Origin: Amycolatopsis rifamycinica
GTDB taxonomy: Bacteria > Actinomycetota > Actinomycetes > Mycobacteriales > Pseudonocardiaceae
DNA length: 64,000 nt
Assembly: GCF_000695625.1 (NCBI RefSeq)
Contig: NZ_JMQI01000026.1
Span: 1-64,000 of the forward strand
Reading direction: 5' to 3'
This document shows positions 16,999 to 24,083 of this stretch, one piece after another. A program made the position numbers and the translations under genes. Below the pieces are notes generated by a model that had not been told where the DNA came from, did not search any database, and was given only the letters and a program-made list of their open reading frames with translations. Each line of letters opens with the position of its first letter. The first letter of the stretch is position 1.

Positions 16999-17265
16999 TC
17001 ACCGGCCGTCCGCGCTCGGGACCGCGGCCGACTCGACGAACTCGGCGATGCCGCGCAGCGACACCAGCACGCTGTCGAGCAGGTTCTCCCCCAGCTCGAC
17101 GCCGTAGCGCTCGTGCACGTGGTTCATCAGGGCCAGGTAGCCGAACGAGTCGAGCACCCCGGCCTTGAACAGGTCGGTGTCCTCGGTGATCTCGTCGCCG
17201 AAGCGGAAGAGCGCTTCGCTCTCCAGGTAGCTCTTCAGCTCGGCGGTCAACGTCGGGTCGGGCAT
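16999..17265 (-). CDS. Discrete acyl carrier protein for starter amidation
   Basis: An 88-residue carrier protein with a strong GAGGGAGGAA ribosome-binding site just before its ATG. The predicted phosphopantetheine serine lies in AGVLDSFGYLALM; the Phe after DS differs from the DSL of most PKS ACPs and resembles stand-alone carriers that work with an amidotransferase. It lies between the AT-thioesterase and amidotransferase genes with gaps of 32 and 7 bases. The inferred job is to hold malonate loaded by the discrete AT while the amidotransferase amidates it, then pass the unit to the first KS of the PKS. Confidence 0.92.
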   Translation of the reverse strand: MPDPTLTAELKSYLESEALFRFGDEITEDTDLFKAGVLDSFGYLALMNHVHERYGVELGENLLDSVLVSLRGIAEFVESAAVPSADGR

Positions 17266-17297
17266 CGGAGTTCCTCCCTCGGTCGGGCGGGTGTGGT

Positions 17298-18890
17298 TCA
17301 CGGGCGGGACGCAGCCGCGGCGGTCCGCGGCTCGGTCCCGCCGATCAGGTCCGCCAGGGCGGCCCAGTGCTCGCGGATGAAGAAGTGGTCGCCGGGCAGC
17401 CGGTGCCTCAGCAGCGGCTCGGTGGTTTCGCGCTGCCAGGCCGCGATCTCCGCGTCGGTGAACGGTTCGCGGTCCCCGGTGACGACGGTGATCGGCACGT
17501 CCAGCGGCGGTTCGTCGCGGTGGGCGTACCGGCCGAGCACGGTGAAGTCGGCCCGCAGCACGCGTTCGTAGTGCGCCATCAGGTCTTCGAACTGCCGCAG
17601 CTGCGCGGGCACCCCGCCGAGCCGGTCGAGGTGGGCCCAGAACGCGTCCCCGGTCAGGCGCCAGGTGTCGCGTTCCCGGCTGGGCACCGACGGGCCGCAC
17701 TCCCCGGAGACGACCAGCCGCTGCGGCCCCGGGAGGTGTTCGGCCCGGATGCGCCGGCAGAGCAGGAACGCCAGGCGGGCGCCGAGGCTGTGGCCGTAGA
17801 TCGCGTACGGCTCGTCGAGCCGGTCCCGCAGCTGGTCCAGCAGGTCGGTCACGACCGCGTCGACGTCCGCCGACAGCGGCTCGGCCACCCGGCGGCCGCG
17901 GCCCGGCCGTTCGAGCGGCACCACGTCCAGCCCGCCGAGGTGCGCGGCGAGGGGCCGGTAGGCGTTTTCGTCGCCGCCGGCGAACGCCACGGTGAACACC
18001 CGGCGCGGGGCCACGGCCGGGGACACCGGCGTCGCGTCGATCTGCCGCACCATTCTCGTCAGCACTCCTTCCCCGCCGATTTCCCGGAAGTCCGCGGCGG
18101 GCAGCCGGCGCAGCACCGCGCGGACGCTGTCGGCCCACCGCACGGTGCCCGCGATCTGGTCGCCGAGCGTCCGCGCCACTTCGCCGTCGCGGTACGGGCG
18201 CGCGGTCACGTTGGCGATCACGGTCCGGCGCAGCGGGGCGAAGGTGAACCCGCGCAGGAAGGCCGCGAACTCCTCGCCCGCCGCACGCATGTACCGCGAG
18301 TGGAAGGCGGCCGACACGCGCAGCGCGGCCACCCGCACGCCCCGGGCGGTCAGCGCCTGCTTGGCGCGGTCGATGTCGGGCTCCGGGCCGGACACCACGT
18401 TCTGCGTGGGCGTGTTCCGGTTCGCGATGTCCACTGTGGTCAGTCCGTCGGCCGCGAGCAGCCCGGCCAGCTCGTCGGCCGGGACGCCCAGCACGGCCAG
18501 CATCGCCCCGCCGTTCTCCCCGGCCATGAGGACCGCGCGCTGGGCGACGAGCTTCAGCCCGGTTTCGAAGTCGAAGGCGCCCGCGGCCAGCAGCGCGTTG
18601 TACTCGCCGAGGCTGTGCCCGAGCAGCACGTCGGCTTCGGGCTCCCCGCGCCGGAGCCGGTCCAGGTAGGACAGGGCGTTGACGACGTAGAGCGCGGGCT
18701 GGGTGTAGCGGGTGTCGTCGAGACGGCCGTCCGGGTCTTCCAGGCACAGCCGGGCGATGTCGTAGCCGAGGACCTCGCCGGCGAGGGCGACGTGGTCGGG
18801 AAACCGCTCGAACAGGTCCGCGCCCATTCCCTTGGCCTGGGTGCCCTGGCCGGGGAAGAGCACGACGCTGCCGCCGTTGGCGACGGGCAT
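17298..18890 (-). CDS. Discrete trans-acyltransferase fused to a type II thioesterase
   Basis: 530 residues from ATG 18890 (GGAG before it). Residues about 1-300 are a malonyl-type acyltransferase: VVLFPGQGTQAKGMG, nucleophile Ser in GHSLGEYNA, His in AAFHSRYM. Residues about 310-520 are an alpha/beta-hydrolase thioesterase with YGHSLGARLAF, Asp in VTGDREPF and His in GDHFF. The AT part loads the AT-less PKS modules and the discrete ACP. The type II thioesterase part probably removes aberrant acyl groups from carrier proteins, keeping loading and editing in one chain. No other AT gene is visible in the window, so this is probably the supplier for both PKSs. Confidence 0.93.
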   Translation of the reverse strand: MPVANGGSVVLFPGQGTQAKGMGADLFERFPDHVALAGEVLGYDIARLCLEDPDGRLDDTRYTQPALYVVNALSYLDRLRRGEPEADVLLGHSLGEYNALLAAGAFDFETGLKLVAQRAVLMAGENGGAMLAVLGVPADELAGLLAADGLTTVDIANRNTPTQNVVSGPEPDIDRAKQALTARGVRVAALRVSAAFHSRYMRAAGEEFAAFLRGFTFAPLRRTVIANVTARPYRDGEVARTLGDQIAGTVRWADSVRAVLRRLPAADFREIGGEGVLTRMVRQIDATPVSPAVAPRRVFTVAFAGGDENAYRPLAAHLGGLDVVPLERPGRGRRVAEPLSADVDAVVTDLLDQLRDRLDEPYAIYGHSLGARLAFLLCRRIRAEHLPGPQRLVVSGECGPSVPSRERDTWRLTGDAFWAHLDRLGGVPAQLRQFEDLMAHYERVLRADFTVLGRYAHRDEPPLDVPITVVTGDREPFTDAEIAAWQRETTEPLLRHRLPGDHFFIREHWAALADLIGGTEPRTAAAASRP

Positions 18891-18919
18891 GGCTGCTCCG
18901 CTCTCAGAGAACTGGCTGG

Positions 18920-19570
18920 TCAGGTCAGGGGACGGCCCCACGTGTCGAGGAAGGCGACGGTGCCGAGGGGACGGCGGGCCGGCGGGCGGAAGTCCGTGGT
19001 GGTCGTGTGGGCGACCGGCAGCAGGCCGACCTGCGTCACGTCCGCGGGCAGGCCGAGGATCTCCGCCGCCTCCCGCTCCCGCTGCAGGTGCAACGTCGTC
19101 AGGACGGTGCCGAGGCCCCGGGAGCGCAGCGCGAGCTGGAAGCTCCACACGGCGGGGTAGATCCCGCCGTAGAACGAAGCCGCTTCGGCGTTGCCCGACG
19201 GCGGGGTGCCCTGGACGCACGGGACGACCAGCACCGGGACGCGGTCGATGACGTCGATCAGGTGCTGCACGGAACCGACCATCCGGCGGACCGGCGGGTG
19301 CGCGACCGCGGCGCCCAGCTCGGCGCGCACGCCGGCCAGGTAGGCGCGTCCGACCTCCCGGAACAGCGCCCCGAGCTGCTTGCGCGACCACGGGTCCCGC
19401 ACGACGATCCAGCGCCAGCTCTGCTGGTTGCCGGGCGAAGGCGCGTAGGTGCTCAACCGCAGGCAGGTCTCCAGGACCTCCGGCGACACCGGGCGGTCGA
19501 GGTCGAGCTTGCGGCGGACCGCGCGGGTGGTGCTCAGCACGTGGTCGACGCCGGTGGTGTCGATGTCCAT
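18920..19570 (-). CDS. Nitroreductase-family flavoprotein
   Basis: 216 residues from ATG 19570 with GGGAGGAAC ahead. The N-terminal TTRAVRRKLDLDRPVSPE and the later APSPGNQQSWRW are the FMN-binding signatures of the nitroreductase/BluB-like family; YGGIYPAVWSFQLALRSRGLGT is the conserved helix and strand region, and AHTTTTDFRPPARRPL closes it. It sits between the SARP and the AT-thioesterase in the same operon (20-base and 29-base gaps). Such enzymes reduce nitro groups, quinones or enones with NAD(P)H and FMN, or oxidise in some pathways. The substrate is not evident; a tailoring role on the polyketide is inferred from position only. Confidence 0.85.
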   Translation of the reverse strand: MDIDTTGVDHVLSTTRAVRRKLDLDRPVSPEVLETCLRLSTYAPSPGNQQSWRWIVVRDPWSRKQLGALFREVGRAYLAGVRAELGAAVAHPPVRRMVGSVQHLIDVIDRVPVLVVPCVQGTPPSGNAEAASFYGGIYPAVWSFQLALRSRGLGTVLTTLHLQREREAAEILGLPADVTQVGLLPVAHTTTTDFRPPARRPLGTVAFLDTWGRPLT

Positions 19571-19590
19571 GGTTCCTCCCGTCGTCGCCG

Positions 19591-20391
19591 TCACAGCGGG
19601 ACCGGGTGCTCGAGGGCGGACGTGCGGCGGGGCGCTCCGGACGGCGCGCCGGTCAGCACGAGGTGGTGCAGCCGGCGCAGCTCGTCGGAGGGGTCGAGGC
19701 CGAGCTCCTCGTTGAGCACGCGGCAGGTGTGCTGGTAGGCGACGAGCGCGTCGGCGCGCCGGCCCGCCCGGTTGAGCGCGGTGACCAGCTGGTGGTGGAA
19801 GCGCTCGCGCAGCGGGTAGCGGCGGATCAGCGCCTGCAGCTCCGGGATCACCTCGGGCAGGTGCTCCTGCTCGAGGTCGGCCTGGACCCGCAGTTCGAGC
19901 GCGGCCTCGCGCAGGCCCTCCAGCCGCGCGGCTTCGGCGTCCAGCGCCGGTCCCTGCCGCACGTCGGCGAGCGCGGCCCCGCGCCACATGGCCAGTGCCC
20001 GGTCCATCCGGGCGGAGGCGTCGGCGGCCCGGCCGGCGTCCAGCGCCGCCCGGCCCTCCCGCACGGCCCGCTCGAACCGGCGGACGTCGAGGCACTCCGG
20101 GTCGATGTCGAGCAGGTAGCCGTGGCGCACGGTGGCGAGGAGCTTGCTCCCGGAGCCGACGTGCGCGGTCAGGTGCTTGCGCACGTGGTAGACGTAGGTC
20201 TGCACGGTGCCCAGTGCCGACTTCGGCGGCCGCTGCGGCCACAGCTCCTCGGTGATGCGGTCGACGTCGACGGCGCTGGGGCTCTCCAGCGCCAGCAGGG
20301 CGAGGACCTGCCTGATCTTGGTGGAGGTCGTCCCGAACTCCCCGTGGGGGCCTTCCACCCGCAGGGGTCCGAGCAGGCTGATTTCCAGCAT
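19591..20391 (-). CDS. SARP-family pathway activator
   Basis: 266 residues. The start is ATG 20391 (MLEISLLGPLRVEG) preceded by GAGGAGAG. Residues about 1-95 form the OmpR-like winged helix (TKIRQVLALLALESPSAV, ELWPQRPPKSALGTVQTYVYHVRKHL); about 100-250 are the bacterial transcriptional activation domain with its TPR-like helices (DVRRFERAVREGRAAL, RAGRRADALVAYQ, LNEELGLDPSDELRRLH). It is a small, DnrI/ActII-ORF4-type SARP. These bind heptameric direct repeats upstream of antibiotic operons and recruit RNA polymerase. It lies inside the operon it probably controls, implying positive feedback. Confidence 0.92.
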   Translation of the reverse strand: MLEISLLGPLRVEGPHGEFGTTSTKIRQVLALLALESPSAVDVDRITEELWPQRPPKSALGTVQTYVYHVRKHLTAHVGSGSKLLATVRHGYLLDIDPECLDVRRFERAVREGRAALDAGRAADASARMDRALAMWRGAALADVRQGPALDAEAARLEGLREAALELRVQADLEQEHLPEVIPELQALIRRYPLRERFHHQLVTALNRAGRRADALVAYQHTCRVLNEELGLDPSDELRRLHHLVLTGAPSGAPRRTSALEHPVPL

Positions 20392-20469
20392 GGGCTCTCC
20401 TCGGTTCGGTGCACCGGGCTTCCGGCGCGGCGGCGGTCCGGCGGGCACACTCCCGCCGGGGAACGGATC

Positions 20470-20655
20470 TCACCCCGACGTCCACATGCCGGGCGGCCGG
20501 TAGGCCCGGCCGGCGGGCGTCCACGAGGCCCCGGCCCGGCGATTGCATCCCGGTGGCGGTGCGGATTTGCGGCGCAGCACGGCGACCGCCGCGAGCAAAG
20601 CGGCCAGTTCCGCGTCGTCCGGCGTGCCCCGCCTGATCACGACGGCCGGCCTCAT
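20470..20655 (-). CDS. Acyl-CoA carboxylase epsilon subunit
   Basis: A 61-residue protein whose ATG overlaps the stop of the carboxyltransferase gene (ATGA), so the two are translationally coupled. It starts MRPAVVIRRGTPDDAELAAL, the conserved RGxPDDxELAAL signature of actinobacterial AccE, followed by an Ala/Leu-rich helix and a Trp-containing tail (GASWTPAGRAYRPPG). Epsilon subunits stabilise the alpha-beta complex of acetyl- or propionyl-CoA carboxylases. Together with the beta subunit it points to a dedicated supply of malonyl-CoA (or methylmalonyl-CoA) for the polyketide. Confidence 0.9.
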   Translation of the reverse strand: MRPAVVIRRGTPDDAELAALLAAVAVLRRKSAPPPGCNRRAGASWTPAGRAYRPPGMWTSG

Positions 20656-22244
20656 GTCGGCGGGTTCCCGTGCTTGCGCAAGGGCAGCTGCGCGTGTTTG
20701 CCCCGCAGGGTGCCCAGCGCGTCGATCAGCACCCGCCGCGTGTCGGCGGGGTCGATCACGTCGTCGACGAGGCCTCGTTCCGCGGCGTGGTAGCCGTGCA
20801 TCAGGCTCGTCCGGTACTCCTCGATCAGCTTGGCGCGCACGGCTTCGGGGTCCAGCGCCGTGCTGATCTCCCGGCGGAACACCACGTTCGCCGCGCCTTC
20901 GGCACCCATCACCGCGATTTCGTTGGTGGGCCAGGCGAAGGACAGGTCGGCCCCGATCGACCGGGAGTCCATGACGATGTAGGCGCCGCCGTAGGCCTTG
21001 CGCAGGACGACCTGCACGCGGGGCACCGAGGCGTTGCAGTAGGCGTAGAGCAGCTTCGCGCCGTGGCGGATGATGCCGCCGTGCTCCTGGTCGCGGCCGG
21101 GCAGGAAACCCGGCACGTCGACGAGCGTGACCAGCGGAATGCTGAAGGCGTCGCACATCTGCACGAACCGCGCGGCCTTCTCGGCGGCGTGGATGTCGAG
21201 GACGCCGGCCAGCACCGCGGGCTGGTTGGCGACGATCCCGGTCACGTGCCCGTCCAGCCGGGCGAGCGCGCAGATCACGTTCTCCGCCCAGGACGCGTGC
21301 ACCTCGAAGAACTCGCCGTCGTCGACGATCTCCTCGACGACCGCGCGCATGTCGTAGGCGCGGGCCCCGTCGGCGGGCACGATGTCCACCAGCCGCTCGC
21401 AGCGGCGGTCGGGACGGTCCGACGGCACCACCGGCGGGGCCGGCTCGCGGTTGTTGGACGGCAGCAGGGAGATCAGGTACCGGACGTCTTCGAGGCACTC
21501 CTGCTCGGTGTCGTAGACGAACCCGCTCGCGCCGGACACCGTGGCGTGCACCTCGGCTCCGCCGAGCTGCTCGTGGGTGATGTCCTCGCCGGTGACCGAG
21601 CGCACGACGTCCGGTCCGGTGATGTACATCTGCGCCACGCCGCGCACCATGAACACGAAGTCGGTCAGCGCCGGCGAATAGGTCGCGCCACCGGCGCACG
21701 GGCCGAGCATCACGCTGATCTGCGGGATCACCCCGGAGAAGCGGACGTTGCGCTCGAAGATGCCGCCGTACCCGGCGAGCGCGGTCACCCCTTCCTGGAT
21801 GCGCGCGCCCGCGCCGTCGGACAGCGCGACCAGCGGGGCGCCCGCCGCCGCGGCCATGTCCATCAGCTTCTGGATCTTCTCCGCGTGGGCCTCCCCCAGC
21901 GAGCCGCCGAAGATCCGGAAGTCGTGCGCGTAGGCGAACACCGTGCGGCCGGACACCGTGCCCCAGCCGGTGACCACCCCGTCGGTCGCGGGCCGCCGGT
22001 GCTCCAACCCGAACCCGGACGAACGGTGGCGGCGGAATCGCTCGATCTCGCGGAAGGAGCCGGGATCGAACAGCAGGTCGAGCCGGTCGCGCACGGTCAG
22101 CTTGCCCTTGGCCCGCTGGGCGCGGGTGGCGTCCGGGCCGGGCCCGTCCTCCGCGCGCCGCCGGGCCGTCGCCAGCTCGCGGACCAGTGCGCGCATGTCC
22201 GGCCGCACCGGCGGCGGCACCGTGGGTTCTTCGATCGTCGTCAC
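20652..22244 (-). CDS. Acyl-CoA carboxylase carboxyltransferase (beta) subunit
   Basis: 530 residues from GTG 22244, which has GGGAGG 8 bases before it. Family marks include KGKLTVRDRLDLLFDPGSF, DFRIFGGSLGEAHAEKI, DGAGARIQEG, MLGPCAGGATYSPALTDF, and VDVPGFLPGRDQEHGGIIRHG near the C-terminal active site. This is the AccD/PccB type of actinobacterial carboxyltransferase, which moves CO2 from biotin to acetyl- or propionyl-CoA. No biotinylated alpha subunit is in the window, so a housekeeping alpha subunit must serve it. Its place in the trans-AT PKS operon suggests it supplies extender units. Confidence 0.95.
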   Translation of the reverse strand: MTTIEEPTVPPPVRPDMRALVRELATARRRAEDGPGPDATRAQRAKGKLTVRDRLDLLFDPGSFREIERFRRHRSSGFGLEHRRPATDGVVTGWGTVSGRTVFAYAHDFRIFGGSLGEAHAEKIQKLMDMAAAAGAPLVALSDGAGARIQEGVTALAGYGGIFERNVRFSGVIPQISVMLGPCAGGATYSPALTDFVFMVRGVAQMYITGPDVVRSVTGEDITHEQLGGAEVHATVSGASGFVYDTEQECLEDVRYLISLLPSNNREPAPPVVPSDRPDRRCERLVDIVPADGARAYDMRAVVEEIVDDGEFFEVHASWAENVICALARLDGHVTGIVANQPAVLAGVLDIHAAEKAARFVQMCDAFSIPLVTLVDVPGFLPGRDQEHGGIIRHGAKLLYAYCNASVPRVQVVLRKAYGGAYIVMDSRSIGADLSFAWPTNEIAVMGAEGAANVVFRREISTALDPEAVRAKLIEEYRTSLMHGYHAAERGLVDDVIDPADTRRVLIDALGTLRGKHAQLPLRKHGNPPT

Positions 22245-22354
22245 CGCCGGGCCTCCCGCCGGACCGGCGTCGCGCTTCGCTCGTCGCTCACTGTCGTTCT
22301 CCCCGAAAAACGGCGTGCGGATGGAATTTCCTCGCGGTGCCCCGGTGCCGAGGC

Positions 22355-22552
22355 TCAGTTCGGCCCCTCGCCGGAGTCCCGGCCGCCGGGGAAGGGGACC
22401 GCGAGCGCGGCGCGCGCGCCGGGCGTCAGCGACGACCCCGCGGACCGCGTCCCCGTCACGCCGAGACCCCCCACGGCGACGGCGAGCACGAGCAGACCCG
22501 TGCACACCACCTCGGCACCGCGCTTCCCGCTGATCGCCGAACCGCTTCGCAT
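22355..22552 (-). CDS. Small membrane or exported peptide of unknown function
   Basis: 65 residues from ATG 22552, with AAAGGAA about 7 bases upstream. A basic start (MRSGSAISGKRG) precedes one hydrophobic segment (VVCTGLLVLAVAVGGLGV), then a Gly/Pro/Ala-rich tail. It could be a signal-anchored peptide or a single-pass membrane protein. It lies between the ATP-grasp and carboxylase genes, in the same direction, with gaps of 37 and 110 bases. No family is recognised; that it is a gene rests on the ribosome-binding site and operon position. Confidence 0.5.
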   Translation of the reverse strand: MRSGSAISGKRGAEVVCTGLLVLAVAVGGLGVTGTRSAGSSLTPGARAALAVPFPGGRDSGEGPN

Positions 22553-22589
22553 GTCACCATTTCCTTTCTCGCCATCGACGAGACCATGG

Positions 22590-23729
22590 TCACAAGCGCT
22601 GTTCCCAATCCATTCCGTCCTCGATACCGCTCACTTCCACCCGCACGGTATTTCCGGCAAAACGGACATAACAGTCATCGTTCCGCGTCGGCGGCACGCT
22701 GTCGCGCGCGGCGTCGAGACGCGCTTCGACGGCCTCCGGTGTCGCGCCTTCGGCCAGCACACGCAAGCCCGGCAGGCCGTCACCGGGCCGCCCGGCGAAC
22801 GGCCGGAAGAACTCGACGGCGGCGAACCACCGGGGCACCGGGGGATGCACCGGGACCCCCGCCAGTGCGCGGAACAGCTCGGTCTGCACGTCGAAGCCGG
22901 TGGCGGTCTTGATCAGGCGCGGGATGCCGCGGGTCCCGAAGCACGGCCGCGAGCCGACGATCCGCGGCCCGTCGTCGGCCAGCACGACGGTGGTCTCCGC
23001 GGGGCCGAACTCGTAGCCCACCAGGTCCAGCATCGCCGTGACGGCGGCCCGCACGGCCATCGCGGCGGACTCGGGCAGCGGCGCCGGGTGCAGGTAGCGG
23101 ACCCCGTGCGCGCCCGGCCGCCGGGCGGTGAGCCCCACGACCCGGTGCATCCCGTCGTGGGTCAGGGTCGTGGTCACCACCTCGGGCCCGGCCACGAACT
23201 CCGCCACCGCGAAGGGCGCACGCCTGCCCGGCGCGGCCAGCCACCGCTCCAGGGCCGGTGCCGACCACACCACCGTCTGCTCGCACTCCGAGCGGACCAC
23301 CACCGGCCAGCCGATCTCCGCCGCCGCCGCGGGAACGTCCCCGGCGGCGGCCACCACCCGGGTGCGCACCATGGGGTGGCGGCTGCGGGCGAGCACCCGG
23401 CCCAGCTCGCCGATGTCCGCCAGCACGTGCGGCGCCCGCGCGGACTCGGGGCCGGGGACCCCGGCGACCGGAAACCCCGTGGCGTCGAGCACGTGGGTGA
23501 TCGCCCGCTCCCGGACCACCCTGGCCACCGCCGCCGCCACGGCGGCCTCGTCGCCGGGGTCCACCAGGACCAGCCGGCCCCCGGCGAGCGGGGTGAACAC
23601 CCGCTGGTGCGCCCGGTCGGCGAGCAGCCACGGATCGAGCCCGCTGCGCACCGCTTTCCGCGCGAGCGAAAGCGCGGGAAAGCACAGCAGCAGCCGCGTG
23701 CCCGGCGGGCCGGGCCGGTCCGGCGCCAT
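22590..23729 (-). CDS. ATP-grasp family ligase
   Basis: 379 residues from ATG 23729. The N-terminal part resembles the preATP-grasp domain (LLCFPALSLARKAVRSGLDP, ITHVLDATGFPVAG), the middle has ATP-grasp elements (GWPVVVRSECEQTVVW, FAVAEFVAGPEVVTTTLTHDG), and the end an ATP-binding Glu/Asn-like region (RIVGSRPCFGTRGIPRLI) and a short C-terminal domain. This family joins a carboxylate to an amine or thiol using ATP (amino acid ligases, biotin carboxylase relatives). It is the first substantial gene of the PKS operon. Substrate unknown; it might make or attach an amide or amino acid part of the product, or act on the small peptide next to it. ATP-grasp assignment is firm, pathway role is inference. 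Confidence 0.75.
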   Translation of the reverse strand: MAPDRPGPPGTRLLLCFPALSLARKAVRSGLDPWLLADRAHQRVFTPLAGGRLVLVDPGDEAAVAAAVARVVRERAITHVLDATGFPVAGVPGPESARAPHVLADIGELGRVLARSRHPMVRTRVVAAAGDVPAAAAEIGWPVVVRSECEQTVVWSAPALERWLAAPGRRAPFAVAEFVAGPEVVTTTLTHDGMHRVVGLTARRPGAHGVRYLHPAPLPESAAMAVRAAVTAMLDLVGYEFGPAETTVVLADDGPRIVGSRPCFGTRGIPRLIKTATGFDVQTELFRALAGVPVHPPVPRWFAAVEFFRPFAGRPGDGLPGLRVLAEGATPEAVEARLDAARDSVPPTRNDDCYVRFAGNTVRVEVSGIEDGMDWEQRL

Positions 23730-23794
23730 CAGGCCACCACGTCCGCGGCGCCGTGCCGGGCCCCGGCCGCGTCACCCGTACCCCGCCGCGTCAT
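23729..23794 (-). CDS. Possible 21-residue leader ORF overlapping the ATP-grasp start
   Basis: ATG 23794 follows GGGGGTCG and opens a 21-codon frame whose TGA overlaps the ATP-grasp ATG by one base (TGATG). The overlap would couple the two translations. The peptide (MTRRGTGDAAG...) has no recognised family. It could be a translational leader or a chance ORF. Confidence 0.25.
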   Translation of the reverse strand: MTRRGTGDAAGARHGAADVVA

Positions 23795-24083
23795 CTCGAC
23801 CCCCCACAGTGCGGTGGACCGCGATCCACCGAAGGAGCACCGCGGCCACGAAGATCTGGTGCCAGTTGTCGACGGTATTGTCACCGGCCCGGTTCCCGAT
23901 CCGTTCCCACGGCCGCGCCCCGCGGCCCGCCCGGACCGGGTCCGCGCCAGGCGGGTGATCGGGGCTCGCGGCGGCACACCGGTGTCAGGGGAGTCCACCC
24001 GGCCCGTCCCCGGCACGGGCGCTCCGAAGGTCCGGGCTCCCCGGCAGCGCCCGGGATCGGCGCCCCGAGTGGATGGCCGCCGC
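23795..24083. other. Intergenic region, probable start of the PKS operon
   Basis: About 290 bases between the AfsR-like regulator (ending 24084) and the first small ORF of the polyketide operon. I see no convincing gene or hairpin. The AT-richer stretch at 23866-23884 (gttgtcgacggtattgtca on plus) is the best place for a minus-strand promoter, but no clear -35/-10 pair or heptamer repeat for a SARP could be fixed by eye. Confidence 0.4.

Noticed and set aside
22590..23729. Biotin carboxylase alpha subunit for the carboxylase
   Set aside because: Too short, lacking the biotin-carrier domain; it is a different ATP-grasp protein.
23800..24000. Minus-strand protein with DNTVDNWHQIFVAAVLLRW
   Set aside because: The stretch looks helical but lacks a start codon or ribosome-binding site in a sensible place.
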